Shown: positions 45,095 to 57,235 of the stretch, one piece after another | How the letters are laid out: each line of letters begins with the position of its first letter | Position numbering within the stretch: the stretch's first letter is position 1 | Assembly: GCA_905160935.1 (NCBI GenBank) | Contig: CAJHZI010000824.1 | Coordinates: forward strand, 118,501 to 182,500 | Direction of reading: 5' to 3' | Source of the DNA: Enchytraeus crypticus | Lineage: Eukaryota > Annelida > Clitellata > Enchytraeida > Enchytraeidae | DNA: 64,000 bases | Translations under genes and position numbers: made by a program | Notes under the pieces: generated by a model | Databases searched by the model: none | Seen by the model: the letters and a program-made list of their open reading frames with translations, nothing else | Told to the model about the DNA's origin: nothing

Positions 45095-45310
45095 AAAATA
45101 ACAGAATTAGAGTGCTGCTGTCGTCCATGACAACATTGAACAGTGGCGTACTAAATCCAGTCCGATGAGCAGAGTGTGGGGTTCAAAACGGTGCAAGCCA
45201 AAATCCTGGAGTTCGGTCCGAGGAAAGGTACTAGTGGAATGGACGTTCACGTGTTAGTCTCAGTTTATGTGCAATGGTTGAACAGGAGAGGTCATAGAGA
45301 TAAAGCATAC
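45095..45310 (-). mobile_element. LINE B 3' end
   Basis: TTAGAGTGCTGCTGTCGTCC, CCGATGAGCAGAGTGTGGGG and GTCCGAGGAAAGGTACTAG, then a SINE directly abutting. Confidence 0.75.
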
Positions 45311-45314
45311 CTTA

Positions 45315-45483
45315 TGCCAGTGGCGATGTCGGTAAGATACTCGATCGAGGACCAGTATGTGCGGGGTACAGATCATGGGCACGCCCGTCACTGACATCGC
45401 TTTCGAGTGAGGAAACTGACGTTAACCTTAGCTTTACCAGCTATATGCTCATATAGCTGGTAAAGCTAAGGTTAACGTCAGTT
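45315..45483 (+). repeat. SINE family 1 ending in a perfect 34-bp foldback
   Basis: A nearly complete sense copy. Its last 34 bp (45414-45447, ending ACCAGCTATATG) are followed after only two bases by their exact inverse complement (45450-45483). Confidence 0.9.
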
Positions 45484-45804
45484 AATATGCTAACACCTCA
45501 TGCTTCATGTAGCATATTAAAATCTCCAATTCCATCCAACTCTATGGACTATCAGTCAACTTAAACTGCACAAAATCTGGACTTAATCAGACGGATGCCC
45601 ACCCATCTCCGGTGGCTGTTCTAGAGTTGACTGACTGGCTCTACATGCTTATACCGTTTGCCTAGTTATTTTTCAATTTGTATGATTGAAGGGTGGTCAA
45701 CTAGATAGGTTACTTGTGACCTCTTTGGCGGCCTTGTTTGTGTATGTAACTGTATATTTTGAGTGTATTGAAATAAACATAGTTATCTCTCTCTCTCCTT
45801 CTCC

Positions 45805-45840
<36 letters not shown>

Positions 45841-46145
45841 ACGGTTTGTACTTTGTTCTACTGTATTCCACAGTCTTGACCCAGTTCGCTCAGCACACAG
45901 TTCGGTGTGTCTGAACTAAAACTCGTCGATTATTAATTCACTGTAAAGTGTTTTTTGTAGCATGTGCAGTCATCGGCTGGTCTAATCTCCACTCAGCGAG
46001 CAAATCATTGCATGGTAGCGCAGTGAACAGAGCTGGATTTACTTAAGATTCTAAATGATGAATGATGATTGGGCTTTTGATTGAATGCTTGAGGAATTTT
46101 ACCCAATTCAATGTATAGTGGAACTCCGCTGTCAATGTATTGTAA
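45484..46145. other. Stretch without a gene
   Basis: AT-rich with a CT run near 45786-45840; no exon recognised. Confidence 0.45.
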
Positions 46146-46372
46146 CGGCTATACACTTCTACAGTAAGCACTTCTACTTCAAGTGTATCAGCACTTCTAC
46201 TTCAAGTGTATCAGCACTTCTACCTCAAGTGTATCAGCACTTCTACTTCAAGTGTATTAGCACTTCTACTTAATGTACTTCTACTTAATGTACAAGTGTA
46301 TCAACACTTCTAATTAATGTACAAGTGTATTAGCACTTCAACTCAATGTAGAAGTGTATCAGCACAAAATGT
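46146..46372. repeat. 23-bp minisatellite
   Basis: Units of AGCACTTCTACTTCAAGTGT plus ATC; AAGTGTA and ACACTT halves make parts self-complementary. Confidence 0.85.
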
Positions 46373-46559
46373 ATTTTGTGCTAGAACTTTATCATAGGTT
46401 CTTATGGATAAGTAAGACAAAATATGAAAGAAAAAGTGTAGACATGTTCTCGTAGAATTGTCGACATTGATATAAATTGGATTGTCGCTGTTTCTAGTTT
46501 TGTAATTGTTTAGTTACTCTGATCACATAGTAACGAATGATACGAGAGACCGCCTGTCT

Positions 46560-46645
46560 TCATCACGAGCCAATTCAATTGTCACTTGATGACCTCTGTC
46601 TGATCCTAAGGTCCTGGGTTCAAATCCCGGCCCCGCCACTGAAAT
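46560..46645 (+). repeat. tRNA-like sequence
   Basis: CTGGGTTCAAATCCCGG forms an excellent T-arm with B-box, but the D-arm and acceptor stem do not fit a functional tRNA. Probably a SINE head. Confidence 0.5.
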
Positions 46646-47259
46646 GATTTCAATCAAAGCTGTTGACAGCAACGCTGTGCGTGATCGAGTCACCAGAGAG
46701 AAAAATATTGATTGATTGATTGACTGATTGATTGAGAGACAATGATTGATTGATTGATTGAGTGATTGATCGATTGGTTGCTTGATTGATTGAATTTTAA
46801 CTATCTTGGTTTTAACTTTTAAATAGAACATTTTTACAATTATTTAAGTGCCAATGCATTGAATGCATCTTCATATTGCTTTTACAAGTATGCACATACA
46901 TGTTGTGATTGAATCAAAGAATAGAAATAGCAGCTGTAATGAATTAACGAATGAAAGTATACATTGAATAAAAATGATGAATGATTGATTGAAAGTGTGA
47001 AGAACACAAAAAGTAACGAATGAATGAGAGAACGAGGAGTCATACAAGAGAACATTGCAGTATTGTGAAGCAGTATTGTACAGATATTAATGAAACATTT
47101 TGAATTCAACAGCTCCCTGGCGTCAACTTCCGGCACGACTGACCTATGAACTCTGTTAAATCTCGCGTCATACGCGATCATCTGTAACCCACCGGGTACC
47201 CTAACGTTTATTGTCATGAGTGACGGTGTTACTGATGATACCTATGTCACGATTTCAGC

Positions 47260-47470
47260 GTGACTGTACCATGGGGTGCAAGATACGTACGGGGTGCCAA
47301 ATAGGGTGCAAGATAAGTATGGGGTGCTAAATAGGGTGCTCTAACACAATGGTTTACTATAGGGTGCAACATAAGTACAGAGTGTGAATAGGTGGTTATA
47401 GTGCAATAGTTTACTGCAGGATGCAAGATTGGTTCAAGGTACCAGGGTGCAAGGGTTTAAAGTATACAAG
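47260..47470. repeat. Degenerate minisatellite
   Basis: Units with GGGGTGCAAGATAAGTAT and GGGTGCTAAATA. Confidence 0.7.
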
Positions 47471-47634
47471 AGATTATATCTACATATCTACATATATGTA
47501 TGGTGCTACTATAGATACACGACATTAATATTACATTGTGACATTAACTAAACGATACTAAACTATATAAAAAAACGATTGAAAAACTCTAGAATTCTCA
47601 GCTTCGGCGTAGTATAGATAGGCCTAATATTTAG

Positions 47635-47720
47635 ACTCGTCAATGACATTGCCATACGGCGAGTAACCGGGCGTTAAATTATTGTTATCGATTGCCTGAT
47701 TGATTGATTAATATACTTGG

Positions 47721-47770
<50 letters not shown>
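47635..47770 (+). repeat. SINE family 3 and TA microsatellite
   Basis: CTCGTCAATGACATTGCC, ACCGGGCGTTAAATTATTG and TTGAT tail, then a TA run at 47722-47769. Confidence 0.75.
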
Positions 47771-47772
<2 letters not shown>

Positions 47773-48189
47773 GACTGATACTTTGATATTTCACTCAAAT
47801 ATGCTAGGCCTATATTTCGCTGGCTCTTCTTGCATTCTACAAGCAAGCGAACATTTTTATCAAGTTTATGATCAACTTTAAAAGCAGGTCACACGTTTAT
47901 CAATTCATCCATCTCAAGGTATCCAACCAGCAGTGTTGCAACTCGCCTGCGGCTGAGTTTTTGTGAAGAATATTGACTGATAAAGCCCGTTAGATATATT
48001 TCCACTCGCTCCCTGCTCGGTACTAAAGTCTTCTCGTGCTTGGAGACTCTCAGTCCCCCCGGGTTGTCAGCGGAGTGATGGTTAGGACCAGTGTCCGGGG
48101 GCTAGAGGTCATATTAGAGGCTTGAACCAAGAATTGGAAGCATCCGTTAATCAATCTATCAAAAATCAGGCTATTATTCTCATAAGCTA

Positions 48190-48372
48190 TTCAGAAGGTA
48201 TAATGGAAGGAAAAATAGGCAGAGGCAGGCCGAGATTAGCTATGTTAATGTTAGATGACTTAAAGACCCACTCGTATGTGGAAATGAAGAGGAAGGCGGA
48301 AGACAGAGAAGAGTGGAGGCGTTATAAACTATGGACCTGCCAGTAGGCAGTGCACTAAGAGAAGAGAGAGAG
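48190..48372 (+). mobile_element. LINE A 3' end
   Basis: The frame has MEGKIGRGRPRLAML and KTHSYVEMKRKAEDREEWRR, with the standard GGACCTGCCAGTAGGCAGTG end. Confidence 0.85.
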
Positions 48373-48394
48373 GCTATTTAATGGTAAACGTCCA

Positions 48395-48585
48395 CGAACT
48401 GAGACCAACACGTAAACCTCCATTCCGCTAGTACCCTTCCATGGACTGACCACCCGGATTTTGGCTTGCACCGTTTATGGACCCCTCACTCTGCTCATCG
48501 GCTTTGATTTGGTATCACAGTGCTCAATGTTGTCATAGACAACAGTAGCACTCTAATCGTATTGTTGTTGTTGTTGGTGGTGGTA
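48395..48585 (+). mobile_element. LINE B 3' end
   Basis: ACGTAAACCTCCATTCCGC, GGATTTTGGCTTGCACCG, CAGTAGCACTCTAATCG, then TTGTTG repeats. Confidence 0.8.
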
Positions 48586-49044
48586 TAAAATAGGTCCATA
48601 CAACTCCAAGAGATCTTAAATCTATGACAGTGTAATCTCTAATTAAAAAGTGGACCAGAGGTAATAATGAATCGATCAAAAATTTGTCTATAAAATTGGA
48701 ATGGAACAATCAATTGAGCCTTAAAGTCGTGCGAGCTTTAGATATTCTGACAATTCAGACAAATGATCTCTGAATAGATAAAATGTGTATATTAGTCTCT
48801 CCTAGGAACACTACCAGCTGTCAATGGGTATCAGCTTCACCTGTAAGAAGCATCTCAAAGTCCTTGAGGTCAATATAGAATCCTGGCATGCTTCACGGCA
48901 CTGCCGCATGCCTGAGGATATTGATAAAATCTTAGCACATCGCCAAGTCACGCTTCGACCCTTCATGTCTCTATAAAACTATGCATGGTTAAGCCTGAGT
49001 GGCGCTGTCTGGTGTTCCAGAGAGTTAGTGAATCTAGCATGCCT

Positions 49045-49175
49045 GGTGTTCAGCTGGTATAGCTAAGGTTAACGTCAGTTTCCTCACTCGACAGCGATAT
49101 CAGTGACGGGCGAGGATTTGAACCCCGCACATGCTAATCCGCGGTCGAGTATCATACCGACTTAGACACTAGCTC

Positions 49176-49217
<42 letters not shown>

Positions 49218-49220
49218 GTG
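49045..49220 (-). repeat. tRNA-derived SINE family 1 and GA run
   Basis: Full antisense copy (head CATGCTAATCCGCGGTCGAG) followed by a GA run at 49182-49214. Confidence 0.8.
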
Positions 49221-49641
49221 AGTTTGAGTGTTCCATAGAGTTAGTAATTCTAGCATGACTGGTGATAGAGCACTACTGGCTGTAGAAGGGTGACTTTATA
49301 ATGGATTCTAGTAGAGTGTCAAAATACTGCTAAAAAACCGATTATTTAAAGACACTTGTTATTATTAAATTTGCACCATTATTTCCATTCTCACTGGAAT
49401 ATATAAATTGCATACATCCCATCGCAAGGGTACGGTCTTAGCTAGCTATGTCTAGGTCTTCGTGACAGGAGAATGTTATGGTTTTTGGAGATTTACTGAG
49501 TTGTCGTTATTTCAAGATTTCTGTGTTATAATCACGTCTGCAATTGATGCGCCATATCAAAAGGAAAGGATTACTTATAACCATGGTGAGGACGGAGGAA
49601 ATGGGTCTTACAAGCATCTGTGCTTACTGACCCAATTTGCC

Positions 49642-49710
49642 GTTATGTTACGTTATGTTATTTTATGTTACGTTATATTATGTTATGTTATGTTATGTTA
49701 TGTTACGTTA
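49642..49710. repeat. TTATG pentanucleotide repeat
   Basis: Repeated GTTATGTTACGTTATATTA. Confidence 0.85.
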
Positions 49711-50189
49711 AAATCTGAAGATCTGATTTGAAGAAAATCAATCCATAGAAGACGTGTAATTAATTGACTAAGGGTCAGAAGTAGTGGACGTTATATAGGT
49801 ATATATCTCTAATAAAGTATCTGCAACGATTTCCTAGTTATCTAATTCCAATTCCCTGCCTCCAATCAATTAACTTAATTACTCTCTCACAGTTTATCGC
49901 TATAGTTTGTCAGTCACTGTCTGTGACTCCGCTGCTCTTTCAATCCTAATTGATGAGACCGGAAGGAAATGATCCCATCAGTCGATCCTGGAATCCTTGA
50001 AGATGCCCGGAATACATCAAAGCTGCTAACAATGGACCTGGAGCCACCCGCAGTCATCCGCCGCTTGGTCGACAATTTGCATATATTCAGCCGCCGGCCA
50101 TTTATCTCTCTCCCCCTCCTGGCCTTCACCCCCCTCCCAAAAATCCTACTCTCTCCACAGACAGGCTAAATAGATGTGCCTATTCTCGC

Positions 50190-50255
50190 TAAAAGCTAAG
50201 GTTCACGTCAGTTTCCTCACTCGAAAGCTTTGTCAGTGACGGGTGAGACCAGGAT
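50190..50255 (-). repeat. SINE family 1 tail
   Basis: AGCTAAGGTTCACGTCAG and GTGACGGGTGAG; head lost. A more decayed second copy follows to about 50380. Confidence 0.65.
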
Positions 50256-50544
50256 ATATCTTTATCTGACGCTAAAGCTAAAAAGAAAATGCCAAGTTTA
50301 AAGGCTGTTTTCTGTGTCGAAAGCATTTCAGTGACAGACCGAGCACTGATTTGTTCACTGAACGTCCTGGTATGTGGTTGAACGGCTTAACGAACCTAAC
50401 ACGGGTTCAACCAATCATCATCAACATATCACTCAAGACTTGTGATTCCTCAGGCATTGAATGTGTTCGCGCTTTACTGAGAGAATCACCTAGTCGTCAC
50501 TTTAAATAAGAGCCTTTTTCAAAAATTCATATTATATATATATA

Positions 50545-50552
50545 TGTACATG

Positions 50553-50610
<58 letters not shown>
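50545..50610. repeat. TA microsatellite
   Basis: Long ATATAT run. Confidence 0.95.
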
Positions 50611-50614
<4 letters not shown>

Positions 50615-50879
50615 ATATATTTGGATTCATTTAAGAATATTGTAGAACGGAAGGTCCATTCATAAAAATATTTAAATGAATTTTGTGTTTGTGTATCGTT
50701 GCATACGAGTTTGTTATTCAATCTTTGAATATCCATTGTATCGACCACAAACTTAACATTCACTTTCAGTCCTCCTTCTATTTTATCTTTCAGAAACTAT
50801 ATTTCTTTCTATAGCCCCTGCAAAAATATATAACAATCCCGATTACCTACTTGTTCTTCACTTTCCCCACTGGCTGCCT

Positions 50880-51225
50880 CTGCTGGTAAGTTGTTAGACA
50901 GCGGATCAGTAGGTGCGGGGTTCAAATACAGTACTCGCTCTGTCACTGAAATGCTACCGAGCAATTTTTACTAACGTAAAACTTGTTTGTGACTTTTTTA
51001 GCCACTATATTCGTTCAGTCTACTTTAATTTAAGGGGAGAAAGTCTATTAAAAGCGGTCATAGAAGGTGGAATGAAAGGAAAAACAGGCAGAGGCCGGCC
51101 GAGAACAGGTATGTTAGATGATTTAAAGACCCACTCATATGTGGAAATGAAGAGGAAAGCGGAAGAGAGAGAAGAGTGGAGGCGTTATATACCGTGGACC
51201 TGCCGGTAGGCAATGCACTAAGAGA
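50880..51225 (+). mobile_element. SINE family 1 head and LINE A 3' end
   Basis: SINE head (50880-50955, B-box GGGGTTCAAAT), then LINE A (51030-51225) with ESLLKAVIEGGMKGKTGRG and the usual GGACCTGCCGGTAGGCA end. Confidence 0.75.
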
Positions 51226-51721
51226 GACCAAGAAAGAGACTTTAATTTGTAAATCAATCCAAAATATTCTGCGAAAATAAATACTTTTAACTTTTAGACC
51301 AGGATTTTAATGTTGAGAATTTACTGCAGGGAATTCAACGTCTATTTTGTTTTATTTATTCCTAACGTCTCATTTTTAAACTGAACACAAAGCTGTCTGT
51401 AAGCCGGTTCCTGAACCTAATTCATCCTGACAAACGACCTGACAAAGGACCTGACTAATTCCAACGGGTGGGTCATGGGAGATACGATAAGGGTCTGCGG
51501 AAAAAACGTTACCATAGAATTGTCTCGAGCTTCCGCCATGAAAGGGATGAATAACTAATCAGAATTAAAGAGCTCTCATAGGCCAAACAGTCAGTTCCAA
51601 AGTAGCTCATTGGGTAGAGAGTCAGGTTATGTCGACGTAACATTTTATCTTATTATTTTTATTATTTTTTATTTTTATTATTATTTTATTTTATTTTCAT
51701 TTTTTTATTTTATGATTTTAT

Positions 51722-52225
51722 CCCAGCCACGCTGATCTGAGAGTAAAATTCTCGGACATTCACTGGACTGGCTACAAGGATAATGGACAAAATTGCCTAA
51801 CGGATTTAACACGTGGTATTAAAAGTGATAGATATCAACGTAGTTGATTACTTCACTATAATGTGTGTTATTTTAACCCTTTCTTTACCAGGATAATTTT
51901 TGGAGACTAGAAGAAAGCGACGCTATTGGTCAGTTTTTATGCTAAGCATTCTGGATAGTTAGTCTCTCTCGCAACCGAGCTGCAAGAACATCTTAGTTGC
52001 GTATGTGGACTTTCAAGTACTGCTGGTAATATAAGGGATGATTAATAAAAATCATAGATATAACCTGTAACTGAGGCAAATGGAACCATCGTGAGTTCGA
52101 TTCTCGCGTGAGCTGGTACGGTCTAATTCTTATCAGTTAATTAGATATCATCATGGGCTGATTACCCGTTCAATATTTTGTGAATTTACTCAAGTACAAC
52201 GTAATTAAGTGAAAATGATATTTGT
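51722..52225 (+). repeat. SINE family G and a tRNA-like scrap
   Basis: Family G body and tail (51722-51880, GATATCAACGTAGTTGATTA hairpin; tRNA head lost) and a separate B-box-bearing fragment near 52080-52120 (GTGAGTTCGATTCTCGC). Confidence 0.65.
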
Positions 52226-52369
52226 GAAAGTCTGCATAAAGTGTTGTTATCAGTGTTATCCAACTGCTTTATTCGTGAAATATGTTTCTGAACACAAATT
52301 CCGACACTTTTGAAACATTTTTTAATTTCACAGTTACAATCATCGCAGATTTGTTAGAATTAAGTCTTT

Positions 52370-52545
52370 GTATTGTTCATGATTTAGATAATAAACATCG
52401 TGATTTAGATCAAAGCGCCATGATTTATATAATAAACATCATGAGTTACATCAAAACATCATTATTTAGATAATAAACATCCTAATCTAGATCAAAAGAT
52501 TATGATTTAGATCATACACACCGTGATCTAGATAATAAATTATTC
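52370..52545. repeat. Degenerate tandem repeat of about 20 bp
   Basis: Units such as CATGATTTAGATAATAAACA. Confidence 0.7.
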
Positions 52546-52674
52546 TCTGATGAAATATTTAGCAGGGTGAAAGCTCGAATCTTTACTCTTCCCAGGACAG
52601 GCATAAAACATCTAATCACACATCAGGCTTTTACGCCTAGATATCAAGCCCTAACTATAGACTAAGTCTTCATG

Positions 52675-52895
52675 TATATGCATCCCAAGCATATAACCTA
52701 TAGCTTTTATGTAGCGTATACCTTTTCCAAAGCTATACGCTACATAAGGTATGGTTAAGGCATAGACTTTGTGAAGGGATTAACTTGTTGATTTAGGAGT
52801 GCTCTTATGGTGCGAGAAAGTAGACACTGAGTATGAATAAGTACCTTGAACCTGCCACCTGGCAGTGTACAGAAGAGAGAGAGAGAGAGAGAGAG
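52675..52895. repeat. Family F repeat with 14-bp foldback
   Basis: Same block as 9983-10128 in the opposite orientation. TTATGTAGCGTATA at 52707-52720 is followed after 13 bases by its exact inverse at 52734-52747. It ends in a GA run. Confidence 0.7.
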
Positions 52896-53054
52896 ATCAA
52901 GCCTTACTCAATGGCCTTGCACTGTTTTAGATTTAGCTTCTCTTATGATGGCTGCTTACACAACAGTCTTCTGATTATGTAACAATCTCTTTCTATTAAT
53001 CTACCAAATGGCAGGTCCAAATATTATTCCAAATCACAATCTTTCTAACTCTCA

Positions 53055-53365
53055 CGATCGAACTGTGTGATCGGAGAGCCCAGTGTTTGAACCCATACAT
53101 GCTGATCCGCGGTCGAATATCTTACCGACATCGCCACTGGCTGTAGCCCATTGGCGATGTACTTGAATTTGCATTTCTTGTTAATTGTCGTTATCAGGTC
53201 TGATCTCTGTCTCTCTCTCGCTCTCTCTCTCTCACTCTCTTTCTCTCTCTCTTAATGCACTGCCTACTGGCAGGTCCATTGTATATAACATAACGCCTAT
53301 ACTCTTTTACCGCTTTCCTCTTCATGTCCACATACGAGTGGATCTTTAAATCATCTAATGTAACG
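53055..53365 (-). repeat. SINE family 1 head and LINE A 3' end
   Basis: Antisense SINE head (53055-53150, GCTGATCCGCGGTCGAATAT), then LINE A end with CT-rich tail (53205-53365). Confidence 0.75.
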
Positions 53366-53937
53366 GGCTGATCTAGCTTATTGTTAAGTATATTGGCCAC
53401 AGAAGCTTTTAGTAACATAACGTTCAGAACTCGGAAACGCTAGCGAAAACGACCACAGTTTCCTAGCCTAAAGTGTCAATGTGTCACAACTACTGTGTGA
53501 TGCACATAATATACTACCTTTATTCCATGGATCTACAATTACGACTCCAAGGAATATTTGTTTATTTTATTTATCTACATGTATATTGACTAATTGATGC
53601 GAATGGTTGATTCTTTGAACTAATCGCGTAACAGTAGATTTGAATCATACTCTTTCGTTTTTTAAAATCACGCACATCACGTTTATAATTCTAATAACAA
53701 TCGCGATGCTTAATAGTTAAATTCTAGCGGTGTCGTATCTTCGGCACTTAAGAGCGAAGACTTTGAGTGTAAACGAGCCATTACTACCAGCTTGAATCTT
53801 TCCAATCTGTCACCCGAACTATTGCGATCCTCTCTGCTAATTGGAAGCTGTTAAAATTTCGAGGAAATATATTGTAAAGAGGCAATAAAGAGGCGGCCAT
53901 TAGAGGGCGGCAGTTTAGGGTGGCAGTTCTACAATGT
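53366..53937. other. Stretch without a gene
   Basis: No exon or repeat recognised. Confidence 0.45.
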
Positions 53938-54293
53938 GACGCCTGGTCGTCTGTTCGCCTGGTCGTCTTGTCGCCTGGTCGAATGGTCGCCTGGTCGTCT
54001 GGTCGTCTGGTCGTCTGGTCGATTGGTCGTTTGGTGGATTGGTCGACTGGTCGTCTGGTCGATTGGTCGTCTGGTCGATTGGTCGTCTGGTCGTCTGGTC
54101 GATTGGTCGTCTGGTCGATTGGTCGTCTGGTCGATTGGTCGTCTGGTCGATTGGTCGTCTGGTCGTCTGGTCGATTGGTCGTCTGGTCGATTGGTGGATT
54201 GGTCGTTTGGTGGATTGGTCGTCTGGTCGTCTGGTCGATTGGTCGTCTGGTAGATTGGTCGTCTGGTGGATTGGTCGTCTCGTCGTCTGGTCC
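53938..54293. repeat. 8-bp minisatellite open in all three plus frames
   Basis: About 44 units of GGTCGTCT or GGTCGATT, with GGTGGATT and GGTCGTTT variants. An 8-bp unit without stops encodes the same RLVVWSSG-type octapeptide in every plus frame, giving overlapping frames of 162, 105 and 105 codons. These are artefacts. Confidence 0.95.
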
Positions 54294-55289
54294 CGATATT
54301 ATTTCATCGGCTGTTATGTTAATTTCAATTATAGGCGAATATTTGTCATTCTCTGATCAAGTGCATTTTTATAGAATACACTGCATGGCTTGTTTGCAAT
54401 ACTGTTAGGATAACATTATATTACATACTACATGGATAGTAGATACCTCTGGACGGGATGTGAAGATATTTCGGAATTATTTGCTAGTTTATGTCCTCTT
54501 TGTGCTATTGATCGCTGAAACATAGTCTAATATTTGAGCACATCTGGTGCTAAATTTGTTTTAGAAAAATTGTTTGCGTTTTAAACCAATTAAATAATGT
54601 TTTGTAAACAAAAAGTATATTTATTCAATAGAAAAGTTATAACTTCTCATCCGGCAATTATCCTTAAAGATGACTGACTTCAGTCATTTACTAAATAAAT
54701 ACTCCAAGGTCCATTATCCTATAACTGCAATATTATTACATCATAACCAATCCTACTAGGATCAAAATCTACTCTATACAAATACGGAAAAACCTAATAA
54801 TTAGCAAAAGTGGTTCTTTTAGCTTCTATGAAGATTCGTCAAAATAGGAGAATATACTCCACTATAAGCCACACCTGATGAGGCTCATCAAAGAAGAAAG
54901 AGCTTTAATTCATAGGATTCAACAAATCTGAAAACTACATAAGGCGAATAGAAAATAATTCTGACCATGTAATGCATGAGGCGCTTTAGTCAGCTCCCTA
55001 ATTTTGACTTGTTTGGTCTATTCTTAGTTTTCCAGGGCTCGTATCAGCGTAGAGAGAGAGAACTGTGTTTATTGAAGTACACATACAAGTATACATACAA
55101 TCACAAGGTCATCAAAGAGGGTATATATATCCTATCTATTTGACATCCAGCAAACACGCAAAAACAGCCAAACATACATGTGCATTTAAAATTAGCAAGA
55201 GTAGACCCCTATCTCATTTAGGCAAGAATTTATATTTCAAATGCACAAAATATCAGCATTAAAATTGTTTTTAAAATTAAAATCCAATA
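54294..55289. other. Stretch without a gene
   Basis: AT-rich; no supported exon. Confidence 0.45.
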
Positions 55290-55375
55290 AGAAGTTTAAC
55301 GTCAGTTTCCTGCTCGACGACTCATCAGTGACAGGGTGAGGTCTGGATTTGAACTCAGCACACCGAGCTTAAAAT
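55290..55375 (-). repeat. SINE family 1, diverged
   Basis: AAGTTTAACGTCAGTTTCC, CAGTGACAGGGTGAGG and GGATTTGAACTC. Confidence 0.65.
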
Positions 55376-55511
55376 TTAATTTAAAATCAAAAATGTTCAA
55401 AACTCTCATCCGTACAATAGTACAAATAACAAGCTGACGAAGTCTGGCATCGAATTCACAGCCTCTTTCATACTAGTCAACGTCGTTCCATTGGTTTAGG
55501 GATCAACGCAC

Positions 55512-55758
55512 AATAAAACACTGCTAAATAAAGCACTTCTAAATAAAGCACTTCTAAATAAAGCACTTCTAAATAAAGCATTTCTATATAAAGCACTTCT
55601 AAATAAAACGCTTTTAAATAAAGCACTTCTAAATAAAGCATTTCTATGTAAACCACTTCAAAATAAAGCACTTCAAAATAAAGCACTTCTAAATAAAGCA
55701 CTTCTAAATAAAGCACTTCTAAATAAAGCACTTCTAAGTAAAGCATTTCTAAAAAAGC
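55512..55758. repeat. 15-bp minisatellite of AATAAAGCACTTCTA
   Basis: About 16 units. The plus strand presents AATAAA in most units; the minus strand gives an LYLEV pentapeptide frame, an artefact. Confidence 0.95.
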
Positions 55759-56164
55759 ATATCTAATATATTCCAATTACCAATTTCCAATATGACCGAC
55801 CCTAGGAACTCCCTCCAGTATATTGTGCGTCCGTGGGCAGAGCGTAGGCTCCAGAAACAAAGCGAGTAATTTGTAAATGAAGGCAGTAATTTTCCAGTGT
55901 GAGGGAACCTGTATGAGCGACAAATGACTCTACTGTTTTGTACGTGGGGTTGAACTGAGATAACGTCACAAAACAGGATTAGATTTGGAGACAAGCTGAT
56001 TGATATTAACTACGTCTGATTGTTAATTATTCTCTGGAACAAATGAAAAAAATTATATTTTTATTTATCTTCTGCTTTAGTTAATTTTAGTTAAGCTCTG
56101 TTTTTCTTTGTCTGTTGCTTTTTATTATACTTTCACTTGACGTTTATATCGTCAGAATTTCTGC

Positions 56165-56260
56165 AGTTTGGTAAAGTTAACGTCAGTTTTCTCACTCGTA
56201 AGCGATGTCAGTGACCGGAGAGAGCCCAGGATTTGAACCCAGGAACCTACTGAATCGACA
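56165..56260 (-). repeat. SINE family 1
   Basis: Antisense tail (GTTAACGTCAGTTTTCTCAC) and B-box (AGGATTTGAACCC). Confidence 0.75.
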
Positions 56261-56694
56261 GTTCCTTTATGTATTTGAGTAAGTTTAATTTATTGCCAAT
56301 ATTGCCTGGTAGTAGGGCCTATACATGTACAAGTAAATTTTCTAATATTTAAATATAACTATTAATTATATTATGTTAATTACAATTGAAAGGGAGGGAC
56401 TATTTTAAATAGCATCATGGATGCGGTTTTGAATACATACATTTATATTAAAGTTGTCAACTCACAACATTATTTAATGAGCTCAGATTATTGTTGAACT
56501 GCTCCCTTAGGTTGCTAATATTTTATAACAAGGTTTATCTTAACTAAAGGCTGAGTCCACTTACATCATAGTTATTTTACTGAGGCCAACTCAGGAATGA
56601 AATTCTTATTTCGGTAGATCCTAGTACTGGTTAGAACTTCAGTGTTTTCCCTAAAGGCAGTTTTGAGAAAGTGTATGTATTACGTAATATTAAA

Positions 56695-56930
56695 GTAAAC
56701 ACTCATTATAGTGAAATGATCAACTATGTTGATATCTATCACTGTTTAAAAATGCCACATGTCTAAACCGTTAGGCAATTTATTCCATTTTCCGTATAAC
56801 CAGTCAAGTGAATGTCCGAGATATTACTCTCAGATCAGCGCGGCTGGGATTCGAACCGGCGAGAGTTCAATTCATCTCAGGATCTGTCATTTAAAACTTC
56901 ATGACGTTACCCCTACGCTATTCAGACATT
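56695..56930 (-). repeat. SINE family G, near full length
   Basis: Antisense GATCAACTATGTTGATATC hairpin, the CAGATCAGCGCGGCTGGGAT junction with B-box, and the head to CTATTCAGAC. Confidence 0.8.
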
Positions 56931-57107
56931 CATGCATACAATATTACGTCATTATGTCTTCATTCACCTTGAAAGCCGTTACTAAGAATATTTCCGGAAA
57001 GAGATTTGGTTTTCTAAAAGTATAAAATGTAAATGCATATTGCAATATTTTGTTCTTTGATCAGGTTGTGTCGCAGACATGGACTTGCGAATGACAAGTT
57101 GCTGTAA

Positions 57108-57235
57108 ATTATTTAATTAATAATTACTTAATTAAATAATTAATAATTACTTAATTAAATAATTAATAATTACTTAATTAAATTATTAATAATTACTTAA
57201 TTAAATTATTAAATAGTTATTTAATTATAACTTTT
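57108..57235. repeat. 23-bp AT-only tandem repeat
   Basis: Four units of TAATAATTACTTAATTAAAT. Confidence 0.85.

Noticed and set aside
46560-46645. Functional tRNA gene
   Set aside because: The T-arm and B-box are good, but no acceptor stem closes and the D-arm is poor. The same applies to 26342-26420 and 38835-38910.
49914-50169. Overlapping 66-71 codon frames on both strands in GC-richer unique sequence
   Set aside because: No similarity recognised in either direction and no convincing splice sites. It may be non-coding conserved sequence.
53920-54408. Overlapping 162- and 105-codon frames
   Set aside because: All come from an 8-bp tandem repeat that is open in three frames at once.
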